NCBI GenBank assembly: GCA_041628615.1
Contig: JBFKOW010000018.1
Span: 1-30,234, forward strand
Reading direction: 5' to 3'
Length of the DNA: 30,234 nt
Source of the DNA: JAMWZF01 sp041628615
GTDB taxonomy: Bacteria; Pseudomonadota; Alphaproteobacteria; Rhodobacterales; Rhodobacteraceae
The notes below the pieces were generated by a model. It searched no databases. It worked only from the letters and a program-made list of their open reading frames with translations, and was not told the DNA's origin. This document shows positions 23,042 through 30,104 of this stretch, in pieces (positions within the stretch are counted from its first letter, which is position 1; the number at the start of each line of letters is the position of its first letter). The position numbers and the translations under genes are program-made.

Positions 23042-23682
23042 CAGTAGAAGGTCCGCGCATCCGCCCGGCCAGGCGGGTCGAGATGCGGTGTGGCGTTGTA
23101 GCCGGCCAGGATCGTCCGCCCCGGCGCGACGTGGATCCGGTGCAGCGAGGTGTTGTAGATCGGCAGCATCACGTTCGACATCCGGATCAGGTCGAGGTCG
23201 AGCAGGTGTCGCAGGACCATGCCGATCACCCCGCCGCTGGTCACGCAGAGAATCCGGCGGCCGGGCACCGCCGCCTCGGTCAGCATCTCGCGCACCCGGG
23301 TCTCGAAGCTGAGATAGCTCTCGGCGCCCTGGATCTCGGCGGCGTGCCAGGCGGCAAAGACCTTGGGCATGTGGTCGGCGAAGTCGTCGGGGCCGGGGGC
23401 GGGCGTGCCGAACCGTTCGGTCAGCGCGGCGGTCAGCCGGTAGTAGTCAAGCTCGTTGAGGCGCGCGTCCTCGTCGGCCTCGTAGCCCATCCCCGCCACC
23501 GTCTCGCGGTGCCGGCGCAGGGTGCCCGAGACGACGTGGTCGAAGGGCGCCTCGTGGGCCGCCATCCACTCGCCCAGCCAGGCCGCCTGCCGGTGACCGA
23601 GGTCGGAGAGGCGGTCGTAATCCTCTTCGGTCGTCGCCGTCGAATTGGCCTGTCCGTGCCGGACCAGCGTGATGAGACCCAT
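23041..23682 (-). CDS. Histidine phosphatase-fold (phosphoglycerate mutase-like) protein
   Basis: A 213-residue protein with the histidine phosphatase signature LVRHGQAN (Arg8, His9, Gly10) and the basic pocket VVSGTLRRHRET. The second catalytic His, usually in a SHGG motif, is replaced: the stretch reads CVTSGGVIGMVL with Ser149 at that place. The conserved acid, expected near ELDYYRL, is present. Activity as a classical phosphatase or mutase is therefore doubtful, or a variant mechanism applies. It overlaps the saccharopine dehydrogenase start (TGATG), so the two are coupled. Confidence 0.88.
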   Translation of the reverse strand: MGLITLVRHGQANSTATTEEDYDRLSDLGHRQAAWLGEWMAAHEAPFDHVVSGTLRRHRETVAGMGYEADEDARLNELDYYRLTAALTERFGTPAPGPDDFADHMPKVFAAWHAAEIQGAESYLSFETRVREMLTEAAVPGRRILCVTSGGVIGMVLRHLLDLDLIRMSNVMLPIYNTSLHRIHVAPGRTILAGYNATPHLDPPGRADARTFY

Positions 23683-23771
23683 CGCCCTCGTTCTCCTTGC
23701 CCGGACCTGTTAGCGCGGCGCGGCGGCGTCGTCACCCCGTTGCGGCGCACCGGCCGTCGGTCCGCCGGGGA

Positions 23772-23939
23772 TCAGTAGGTCCAGCCCATCGTCGCCTTGA
23801 CCCAGGGCAGGACGGTAGCGGCGACGAGGCCGACGACCGCCCCGGTGGCCAGCCGCGGCGCGAGACCGCCGAGCCGCGGCGCGAAGCCGCTGAGGCAACT
23901 GCAGACGATGGCGTAGAAGGCGAGAGAGATCGGGTCCAT
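23772..23939 (-). CDS. Small membrane protein, 55 residues
   Basis: Reading leftward from ATG 23939 gives a 55-residue protein, MDPISLAFYAIVCSCLSGFAPRL followed by GGLAPRLATGAVVGLVAATVLPWVK and ending MGWTY. It has two hydrophobic segments (about 5-20 and 30-46) separated by an Arg-containing turn, consistent with a helical hairpin in the inner membrane. I recall similar short 'MDPIS-FAFYAIVC' proteins in Rhodobacterales. The ribosome-binding site (CGGGG) is weak. Overlapping frames on both strands are Arg/Pro-rich shadows. Function is unknown. Confidence 0.6.
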   Translation of the reverse strand: MDPISLAFYAIVCSCLSGFAPRLGGLAPRLATGAVVGLVAATVLPWVKATMGWTY

Positions 23940-24129
23940 GCCCCGAGTCTACAGGCCCGCGCGCCGGATTGTCCCGAGAATCGGCGCCGGCGCCCGCCCG
24001 GACAGCCCCCTGCCGGTTCCATTCGTGGCGCGCGGGCCACATCGCGGTGGCGTTCGGGGCCGTCGTCTCCACCAAGGGCGCCGGGCGGCCTAGCTAGGGC
24101 CGGAGGGTGAACACCAGCGGGGTTGGACG

Positions 24130-25041
24130 ATGAAGAGCGGTTTCATGGCTATCGTGGCGGGCCTCGGGCTGATCGCCGGCGGCGCGGCGGCGCAGGACAA
24201 GCTCTATTCCGACGCGGAGCTCAGCTACACGCTGCGGGACGCAGGCGGCACCGAGATCGGCCAGACCCTGTTCGCGGTGTCGGCCGGCTACGATTACGGC
24301 ACCTTCGACGTGATCGCCGACCTCGCCTCCACCCGCTACGTCGCCCAGGCCGACGGGCCGAACCCGGAGCTGGGGCTAAGCGCGGTGGGTCTCGATCTCG
24401 GCTACCGGGTCGCGCCGGAGGTCAAGCTGCACGGCGCCTTCGTCGCGCTCGAGATCGACGGCGACCAGACGCATTTCGCCGAGGCCGGCGTCACCTACCA
24501 GACCGGCCGCGTCTGGCTGACCGGGTTCGTCGGCCAAGGCGACGACGGGCTGGTGCTGGCGGACAGCTATGCCGGGGCGGTCGCGGGGATGGAGTTCGGG
24601 CAGGGAACCGAGGCGGCACTGGGGCTCTACGGATCGGGCGACGACACGGCGGGCGACGTGCTCACGCTGGCGGTCCTGCACCGGGGCGGACCGCTGGAAT
24701 GGACCGCGGATTACGTCGCCTCGGACGAGCAACGGCTGCTGGCCACCTCGGCCATCTACGCCGCGTCGCCGCGGATCGACCTGCGGGCGGATGTCGAACG
24801 GTTCACCGGGGCGGATGAGGACACCACCGGGCTCGCGCTGGGCGCCGGCTACGAGGTCGCGCCGGCGCTCGTTGCCTTCGGCCAGGTGTCGCGGCTGTCG
24901 GGCGGGGACGGGCCGGACGTGACCGGTGCGACCATCGGGGTCACCTACCGGACCGGGGCGCGGTCCCTGCGCGAGGATGGCAGTTTCCGGCGGCTGATCC
25001 GGCCCTTGTTCTTCGGCGGCGACCGGCTTCCGGACTTCTGA
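24130..25041 (+). CDS. Predicted outer-membrane beta-barrel (porin-like) protein
   Basis: A 303-residue protein with signal peptide MKSGFMAIVAGLGLIAGGAAA, followed by repeated short amphipathic strands alternating with Asp/Gly turns: KLYSDAELSYTLRD, FAVSAGYDYGTFDVIADLASTRYVA, GLDLGYRVAPEVKLHGAFVALEID and so on. This is the texture of a beta-barrel of about 14-16 strands. The terminal residue is Phe, as in many BamA-inserted outer-membrane proteins. No family name is recognised. The 190-base region upstream holds CTAGCTA near 24091 but no convincing promoter. Alternatives are a secreted beta-rich protein. It is monocistronic, with a G+C-rich inverted repeat after the stop. Confidence 0.7.
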   Translation: MKSGFMAIVAGLGLIAGGAAAQDKLYSDAELSYTLRDAGGTEIGQTLFAVSAGYDYGTFDVIADLASTRYVAQADGPNPELGLSAVGLDLGYRVAPEVKLHGAFVALEIDGDQTHFAEAGVTYQTGRVWLTGFVGQGDDGLVLADSYAGAVAGMEFGQGTEAALGLYGSGDDTAGDVLTLAVLHRGGPLEWTADYVASDEQRLLATSAIYAASPRIDLRADVERFTGADEDTTGLALGAGYEVAPALVAFGQVSRLSGGDGPDVTGATIGVTYRTGARSLREDGSFRRLIRPLFFGGDRLPDF

Positions 25042-25046
25042 AACAG

Positions 25047-25070
25047 GGCCCGCGGGGGCCTTTCCCCGCA
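25047..25070 (+). terminator. Weak hairpin behind the beta-barrel gene
   Basis: A G+C-rich stretch with GCGGGG / CCCCGC arms around GCCTTT, and an alternative GGCCC / GGGCC pairing followed by TTT. It lies between the 25041 stop and the operator at 25075. The two pairings exclude each other, so this is a tentative terminator. Confidence 0.35.
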
Positions 25071-25074
25071 GAAA

Positions 25075-25088
25075 TGAACAACCGTTCA
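25075..25088. promoter_or_regulatory. TetR-type operator candidate
   Basis: TGAAC-AACC-GTTCA, a perfect 5+5 inverted repeat directly upstream of the promoter of the acyl-CoA ligase/liv operon. Repeats of this shape are typical targets of TetR-family regulators that sense acyl-CoA-type ligands. No tetR gene lies in the window. Confidence 0.5.
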
Positions 25089-25098
25089 AAAAAATGAT

Positions 25099-25128
25099 TT
25101 GACGGGTCGGAGCCCGCTTGCACAGTAT
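25099..25128 (+). promoter_or_regulatory. Sigma-70 promoter of the acyl-CoA ligase/liv operon
   Basis: TTGACG (25099-25104), an 18-base spacer, then CAGTAT (25123-25128). The -35 is a five-of-six match and the -10 is weaker. The operator at 25075-25088 ends eleven bases before the -35. The leader to the TTG start at 25230 is about 95 bases. Confidence 0.5.
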
Positions 25129-25229
25129 TGTTGCGTGCCCGGGGAGGACGCGGCACAGTCAGGCCACGTCCGGTCAGCCGCCGGGCAGGCAGGGTTCGTC
25201 CGGCGTCCGGTCGGACAGGGAGGACATCG

Positions 25230-27206
25230 TTGACCGAGGCCGCGGCCCCTTCGGGCGATCTCTCTTCGATTCCGGCGCTGCTGGCCCGGAACGCCCGGGA
25301 CTACGGCGACAAGCCCGCCTACCGGGAGAAGGAATTCGGCATCTGGCAGTGCTGGACCTGGGCCGAGGCCAGCGCCGAGATCGACGCGCTGGCGATGGGC
25401 CTGATCGCGCTCGGGCTGAACGAGGGCGATTCCGTCGCGATCATCGGCCGCAACCGCCCGGCGCTCTACTGGTCGATGGTGGCGGCGCAGAAATGCGGCG
25501 CGGTGCCGGTGCCGCTCTACCAGGACGCGGTGGCCGAGGAGATGGCCTACGTCCTCGAGCATTGCGGCGCCCGCTTCGTGATCGCCGGCGACCAGGAGCA
25601 GGTCGACAAGGTCCTTCAGGTGCAGGAGACCGTCACCGGCATCGACCAGATCGTCTATGTCGACAAGCGCGGCCTGCGCAAATACGACCATACCCACATG
25701 AACGCCCTTGCCGACGTGCAGGCGGAAGGGCGGGCGGGGCATCACCGGCTCGAACCCGAACTGCGCGCCCGCGAGGCCCGGCTGGGCCCGGACTCGACCT
25801 GCGTGATGCTCTACACCTCGGGCACAACCGGGCGGCCGAAGGGCGTGGTGCTGTCGAACCGCAACATCATCGAAACTTCGAGGAACACGGCGGCCTTCGA
25901 CGACCTGCGCCGATCGGACGAGGTGCTGGCCTACCTGCCGATGGCCTGGGTGGGCGATTTCATCTTCTCGATGGGCCAGGCGATGTGGTGCGGGTTCTGC
26001 GTGAACTGCCCGGAATCGGGCGCCACGATGTACGAGAACCTGCACGAGATCGCGCCGACCTATTTCTTCGCCCCGCCGCGCTACTACGAGGAACGGCTGA
26101 CCGTCCTGATGATCCGGATGGAGGATGCCAGCCGCCTGAAGCGCTGGATGTTCCACCGGGCCATGGACTTCGCCCGCGACATCGGGCCGAGGATCCTCGA
26201 CGGCGAGGCCGTGGGCCTGTTCAACCGGCTCCGTTACGCCTTCTGGGACGTGGTGATCTACGGCCCCGTCCGCAGCCGGGCGGGGATGAGCCGGGTCCGC
26301 GTCGCCTACACCGCGGGCGAGGCGATCGGCCCGGAGATCTTCGAGTTCTGGCGCTCTCTCGGGATCAACCTCAAGCAGCTCTACGGCCAGACCGAGGCCA
26401 GCGTGTTCATCACCCAGCAGCCCGACGGCGAGGTCCGCAACGACACCGTCGGCGTGCCCTCGCCCGGCGTCGAGATCCGCATCGCCGACAGCGGCGAGGT
26501 CTTCTACCGCTCGCCCGGGGTCTTCGTGGAATATTACAAGAACCCCGAGAGCACCGCCTCGACCAAGGATTCCGAGGGCTGGGTCGCCACCGGCGACGCC
26601 GGCTTCATCGAGGCGGGCACCGGCCACCTGCGGATCATCGACCGGGCCAAGGACGTGGGCAAGATGGCCGATGGCAGGCTGTTCGCGCCCAAGTATGTCG
26701 AGAACAAGCTGAAGTTCTTTCCCAACATCCTCGAGGCCGTGGTCTTCGGGAATGGCCGGGACCGCTGCTGCGCCTTCATCAACATCGACCTGACGGCAGT
26801 GGGCAACTGGGCCGAGCGCAACAACATTGCCTATGCCAGCTACCAGGAACTGAGCCAGCATCCGCAGGTGCTCGAGATCGTGCGCGGCCATGTCGCCGAG
26901 GTGAACCGCAGTCTGGCCGGCGACGAGATGCTGTCGGGCTGCCAGGTCCACCGCTTCCTCGTGCTGCACAAGGAACTCGATGCCGACGACGGCGAGATGA
27001 CCCGCACCCGCAAGGTCCGCCGCCGGATCATCGAGGAGAAATACGCCGACCTGATCGCCGCGCTCTACGACGGGTCCGAAACGATCTACACCGAGACTGA
27101 AGTGACCTACGAGGATGGCCGCAAGGGCCGGATCAAGGCGACGCTGAAGCTGCAGGATGCCGAGGTCGTGGCCGACGCGGCCCGGGTCCCGGAGGCTGCG
27201 GAATGA
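25230..27206 (+). CDS. Acyl-CoA ligase (AMP-binding, long-chain type)
   Basis: A 658-residue adenylate-forming enzyme that activates a carboxylate as acyl-AMP and then acyl-CoA. The phosphate-binding motif MLYTSGTTGRPKG is near residues 192-204, LYGQTEASVF is the A5 region, and GWVATGDAGFIEAGTGHLRIIDRAKDVGK carries the A7/A8 hinge. The C-terminal DADDGEMTRTRKVRRRIIEEKY holds the expected lysine region. The start is TTG 25230, with GGGAGG seven bases ahead; the longer frame from 25128 is an Arg-rich extension. The family includes FadD15-like long-chain ligases. Its place at the head of a liv-type ABC operon suggests that it activates the imported compound. Confidence 0.9.
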   Translation: MTEAAAPSGDLSSIPALLARNARDYGDKPAYREKEFGIWQCWTWAEASAEIDALAMGLIALGLNEGDSVAIIGRNRPALYWSMVAAQKCGAVPVPLYQDAVAEEMAYVLEHCGARFVIAGDQEQVDKVLQVQETVTGIDQIVYVDKRGLRKYDHTHMNALADVQAEGRAGHHRLEPELRAREARLGPDSTCVMLYTSGTTGRPKGVVLSNRNIIETSRNTAAFDDLRRSDEVLAYLPMAWVGDFIFSMGQAMWCGFCVNCPESGATMYENLHEIAPTYFFAPPRYYEERLTVLMIRMEDASRLKRWMFHRAMDFARDIGPRILDGEAVGLFNRLRYAFWDVVIYGPVRSRAGMSRVRVAYTAGEAIGPEIFEFWRSLGINLKQLYGQTEASVFITQQPDGEVRNDTVGVPSPGVEIRIADSGEVFYRSPGVFVEYYKNPESTASTKDSEGWVATGDAGFIEAGTGHLRIIDRAKDVGKMADGRLFAPKYVENKLKFFPNILEAVVFGNGRDRCCAFINIDLTAVGNWAERNNIAYASYQELSQHPQVLEIVRGHVAEVNRSLAGDEMLSGCQVHRFLVLHKELDADDGEMTRTRKVRRRIIEEKYADLIAALYDGSETIYTETEVTYEDGRKGRIKATLKLQDAEVVADAARVPEAAE

Positions 27207-27589
27207 GCCGCGATCCGCAGATCGCCCGTCCCGCTGATACCATCCTGGCGCGCCGGGTGGCCGCCTGGCTGGCCGTGCTGCGCGCCGCCGCCGGGCGGGC
27301 GGAATGCGACCTGATCCTCGGCGTGGCGGTTCTCGGCCTGTTTGCGGGTCTGCTCGGCCTTGGTCCTTTGGGCGGCGTCCTCGGGCTGCCCCTCGCGGCC
27401 GCCGTTCTCGCGCGCAACATTCGACCGGACATTCCGTCGGACAGCGCCGCAACCCGGGCCGGGCGGGTGATCGAGAAGTTCGGCGACGCGCTTTGGTTCA
27501 GCATCGGCGCGGTGCTGATCTTCGTCCCGCCGTTCCTGCTCGGTCGCGCGGTCAACGGTGCGCTGTTCGATCTCTGGGGGACTCCATGA
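27203..27589 (+). CDS. Small membrane protein of unknown function
   Basis: A 128-residue protein with ATG 27203 overlapping the ligase stop (ATGA). It has hydrophobic segments near residues 38-72 (LILGVAVLGLFAGLLGLG, then VLGLPLAAAVLA) and 98-116 (FSIGAVLIFVPPFLLG), so two or three membrane passes. No domain is recognised. Tight coupling to the ligase and to the ABC genes behind argues that it belongs to the transport or activation unit. Confidence 0.65.
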   Translation: MSRDPQIARPADTILARRVAAWLAVLRAAAGRAECDLILGVAVLGLFAGLLGLGPLGGVLGLPLAAAVLARNIRPDIPSDSAATRAGRVIEKFGDALWFSIGAVLIFVPPFLLGRAVNGALFDLWGTP

Positions 27590-27669
27590 CTCTGCCGTCC
27601 GCGCTTCGCGCCACCCTTCCCGTCGCAGGGGTCTCCGGTTTCGCCATCGCCCGGAGGAGGGCCCGGTGA
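27586..27669 (+). other. 27-codon open frame bridging two genes
   Basis: ATG 27586 overlaps the preceding stop (ATGA) and its TGA (27667-27669) overlaps the livG GTG (27666). It encodes MTLPSALRATLPVAGVSGFAIARRRAR. The double overlap could pass ribosomes along to livG. No conservation can be judged here, and it may be chance. Confidence 0.25.
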
Positions 27670-28481
27670 GCGCCGCGGAGACATTCGTCACCCCGGACGG
27701 CCGCACCATCGGCGGCGTGCTGATGGAGATGCGCAACATCACCCTGCGCTTCGGCGGGGTGGAGGCGATCAAGGACATCTCGTTCGACATCCGCGAGGGC
27801 GAGATCCGCGCCATCATCGGGCCGAACGGCGCCGGAAAGTCCTCGATGCTCAACGTGATCTCCGGCTTCTACGTGCCGCAGGAGGGCGAGGTCTGGTTCC
27901 GGGGCGAGAGGCGCCGGCCGATGAAGCCCTACCAGGTCGCCCGCCATGGCATCGCCCGGACGTTCCAGAACATCGCGCTGTTCGAGGGGATGACCGTGCT
28001 CGACAACGTGATGACGGGGCGGCTGACCCACATGAAGACCGGCCTGTGGCGCCAGGCCCTGTGGAAGGGTCGGGCCGAGGCCGAGGAAGTGGCGAACCGG
28101 GCGCAGGTGGAGAAGATCATCGACTTTCTCGAGATCCAGCACATCCGCAAGACCCCCGTGGGGCGGTTGCCCTACGGGCTCAAGAAACGGGTGGAACTGG
28201 CCCGGGCGCTGGCGGCGGAACCGATGCTGCTGCTGCTCGACGAGCCGATGGCGGGAATGAACGTGGAGGAGAAGGAGGACATGAGCCGCTTCATCCTCGA
28301 CGTGAACGACGAGTTCGGCACCACCATCGCGCTGATCGAGCACGACATGGGCGTGGTGATGGACCTGTCCGACCGGGTCGTGGTGATGGACTACGGCAAG
28401 AAGATCGGAGACGGCACGCCGGACGAGGTGCGCCGGAACCAGGAAGTGATCGACGCCTATCTGGGGGTGAGCCATGACTGA
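27666..28481 (+). CDS. livG: Branched-chain amino acid-type ABC transporter ATP-binding protein (LivG-like)
   Basis: A 271-residue ABC ATPase. Walker A is GPNGAGKSS (52-60), the Q-loop region is ARTFQNIALFEGMTVLDNVM, the signature is LPYGLKKRVELARAL (the LSGGQ motif is degenerate, as is usual for LivG), Walker B is LLLLDEPMAGMN, and the H-loop is LIEHDMGVVM. Residues 1-19 extend beyond the usual N-terminus. The start is GTG 27666 with GGAGGAGG upstream. It couples ATP hydrolysis to transport through LivH/LivM. The substrate may be a carboxylate other than an amino acid because an acyl-CoA ligase heads the operon. Confidence 0.92.
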   Translation: MSAAETFVTPDGRTIGGVLMEMRNITLRFGGVEAIKDISFDIREGEIRAIIGPNGAGKSSMLNVISGFYVPQEGEVWFRGERRRPMKPYQVARHGIARTFQNIALFEGMTVLDNVMTGRLTHMKTGLWRQALWKGRAEAEEVANRAQVEKIIDFLEIQHIRKTPVGRLPYGLKKRVELARALAAEPMLLLLDEPMAGMNVEEKEDMSRFILDVNDEFGTTIALIEHDMGVVMDLSDRVVVMDYGKKIGDGTPDEVRRNQEVIDAYLGVSHD

Positions 28482-29004
28482 CGACCGGCGCCGGGAACGC
28501 GCATGGCGGGCGGAACGCCGGCGGATGACCGCCGCCCGGACCGCGTTGCCGATGCTGGGGATCTGCCTCGCGGCGGGGAGTGCCGCGGCGCAGGACCTCG
28601 GCGCGGAACTCGTCGAGGCGCTCGAGACGCGCTGCCTGCCGCTGATCGCGGAGGGCACGCTGGAGACCGCCACGCTGTCGGAAGTGCCGTCCTTCGTCGC
28701 GTCGAACTTCTTCGAACTGCTGGGAGTCGAAGGGAAGATGTACCAGCTCAGCCCGGCGGGCAGCGCCCGCATCGTCGTGCCCGCGGACAGGGCGTCCTGC
28801 GTCGCCTACGTGCAGGCGCCGGAGCCGGGCCCGGTCCTCGAGACGCTGGACGCCTGGCGGACCGGAGCGGGTTTCGCGGGCGGCCTGCCCGACCTCGGGG
28901 CGGGCGAGACCGAAGGCGCCGTCGCCTCGGGCGACGCATCGGTCGCGGTGCGGTTCGACGACGGCAGGGGATATCTCGTTCTCACGGTCACGGCGGGGAG
29001 CTAG
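28474..29004 (+). CDS. Secreted protein of unknown function inside the liv operon
   Basis: A 176-residue protein that overlaps the livG stop by eight bases. The N-terminus is Arg-rich, and a signal peptide runs from about residue 18 (MTAARTALPMLGICLAAGSAAAQ, cleavage near 39). ATG 28525 is therefore an alternative start that gives a more ordinary signal peptide. The mature part has two cysteines, Cys54 and Cys109, able to form one disulfide, and a short alpha/beta domain. It is not a LivK-type binding protein, which would be about 370-400 residues. The role is unknown; an accessory periplasmic subunit of the transporter is a guess. Confidence 0.7.
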   Translation: MTDDRRRERAWRAERRRMTAARTALPMLGICLAAGSAAAQDLGAELVEALETRCLPLIAEGTLETATLSEVPSFVASNFFELLGVEGKMYQLSPAGSARIVVPADRASCVAYVQAPEPGPVLETLDAWRTGAGFAGGLPDLGAGETEGAVASGDASVAVRFDDGRGYLVLTVTAGS

Positions 29005-29010
29005 CGCGGC

Positions 29011-30006
29011 ATGTCGGCTGATTTCCTCTTCGGCGTCGAGGTGGTCCTGAACGGGCTCATGGCGGGGGTGCTATATGCCCTCGTGGCGCTGGGATTCGTG
29101 CTGATCTTCAAGGCGTCGGGCATCTTCAACTATGCCCAGGGGGTGATGGCGCTGTTCGCGGCGCTGACCCTGGTCGGGATCATGGAGGGGCAGGTGCCCT
29201 TCGCCCATCTGATCAACGCGGTCTTCGGCACCGAGATCCACCATTTCGGCTGGCATGTGCCGGCGCTGGCCGCGATCGTGCTGACCGTGCTGGTGATGAT
29301 CGGGTTCGCCTGGCTGGTGCATACCTTCGTGTTCCGGCACCTCGTCGGGCAGGAGCCGATCATCCTGTTCATGGCGACCATCGGGCTGGCCTATTTCCTC
29401 GAAGGCGTGGGCGACCTGATGTGGGGGTCGGACATCAAGACCCTGAACGTCGGCCTGCCGCAGGGCGCGAGCTTGTGGCTCGAGGAAAACACCGCCTTCC
29501 TCGGCGGCGACGATTTCTACGGCTTCTTCATCGACAAGCTGGACATCGTGGCGTCGCTGGTCGCGGCGCTGCTGGTGATCGCGCTGGTCCTGTTCAGCCA
29601 GTACACCAAGCAGGGCCGGGCGATGCGGGCGGTGGCCGACGACCACCAGGCGGCGCTGTCGGTGGGCATCTCGCTGAATTACATCTGGGTGCTGGTGTGG
29701 AGCCTGGCCGGTTTCGTGGCGCTGGTCGCCGGGATCATGTGGGGGGCGAAGTCGGGGGTCCAGTTCTCGCTGTCGCTGATCGCGCTCAAGGCGCTGCCGG
29801 TGCTGATGCTGGGCGGCTTCACCTCGATCCCCGGGGCGATCGTCGGCGGGCTGATCATCGGGGTGGGCGAGGCGCTGTTCCAATTCGCCATCGGCCCGAT
29901 GATCGGCGGCGCGACCGAGAACTGGTTCGCCTATGTGCTGGCGCTGGTATTCCTGGTGTTCCGGCCGCAGGGCCTGTTCGGGGAGAAGATCATTGAGCGG
30001 GTTTGA
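29011..30006 (+). CDS. livH: Branched-chain amino acid-type ABC transporter permease (LivH-like)
   Basis: A 331-residue inner-membrane permease with about eight hydrophobic segments. The LivH hallmarks are GLMAGVLYALVALGFVLIFKASGIFNYAQGVMALFAA at the N-terminus, the ATP-binding-protein contact loop GRAMRAVADDHQAALSVGI, and ALKALPVLMLGGFTSIPGAIVGGLIIGVGE near the C-terminus. ATG 29011 lies six bases after the preceding stop. A periplasmic loop with LPQGASLWLEENTAFLGGDDFYG is longer than in E. coli LivH, which is common in this alphaproteobacterial branch. Confidence 0.93.
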   Translation: MSADFLFGVEVVLNGLMAGVLYALVALGFVLIFKASGIFNYAQGVMALFAALTLVGIMEGQVPFAHLINAVFGTEIHHFGWHVPALAAIVLTVLVMIGFAWLVHTFVFRHLVGQEPIILFMATIGLAYFLEGVGDLMWGSDIKTLNVGLPQGASLWLEENTAFLGGDDFYGFFIDKLDIVASLVAALLVIALVLFSQYTKQGRAMRAVADDHQAALSVGISLNYIWVLVWSLAGFVALVAGIMWGAKSGVQFSLSLIALKALPVLMLGGFTSIPGAIVGGLIIGVGEALFQFAIGPMIGGATENWFAYVLALVFLVFRPQGLFGEKIIERV

Positions 30007-30012
30007 GCCACG

Positions 30013-30060
30013 GGCGGGGGACTGCGTGTCACTGCGTTCCACGACACCCACCCACCCGCC
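30013..30060. repeat. REP-like imperfect hairpin between livH and livM
   Basis: Arms 30013-30030 and 30043-30060 pair in 14 of 18 positions around a 12-base loop. The reverse strand translates to GGWVGVVERSDTQ, a phrase I recall from spurious ORFs over dispersed intergenic repeats in alphaproteobacteria. It sits in a 98-base gap inside an otherwise tightly packed operon. Confidence 0.5.
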
Positions 30061-30104
30061 GGCCTTCACCGGCGCGCGGAAACCGATCGAGGGAGAGGGC
30101 CGAG

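Noticed and set aside
25086..27452. Long minus-strand frame (788 codons) over the acyl-CoA ligase
   Set aside because: Antisense shadow; the plus strand has all adenylation motifs.
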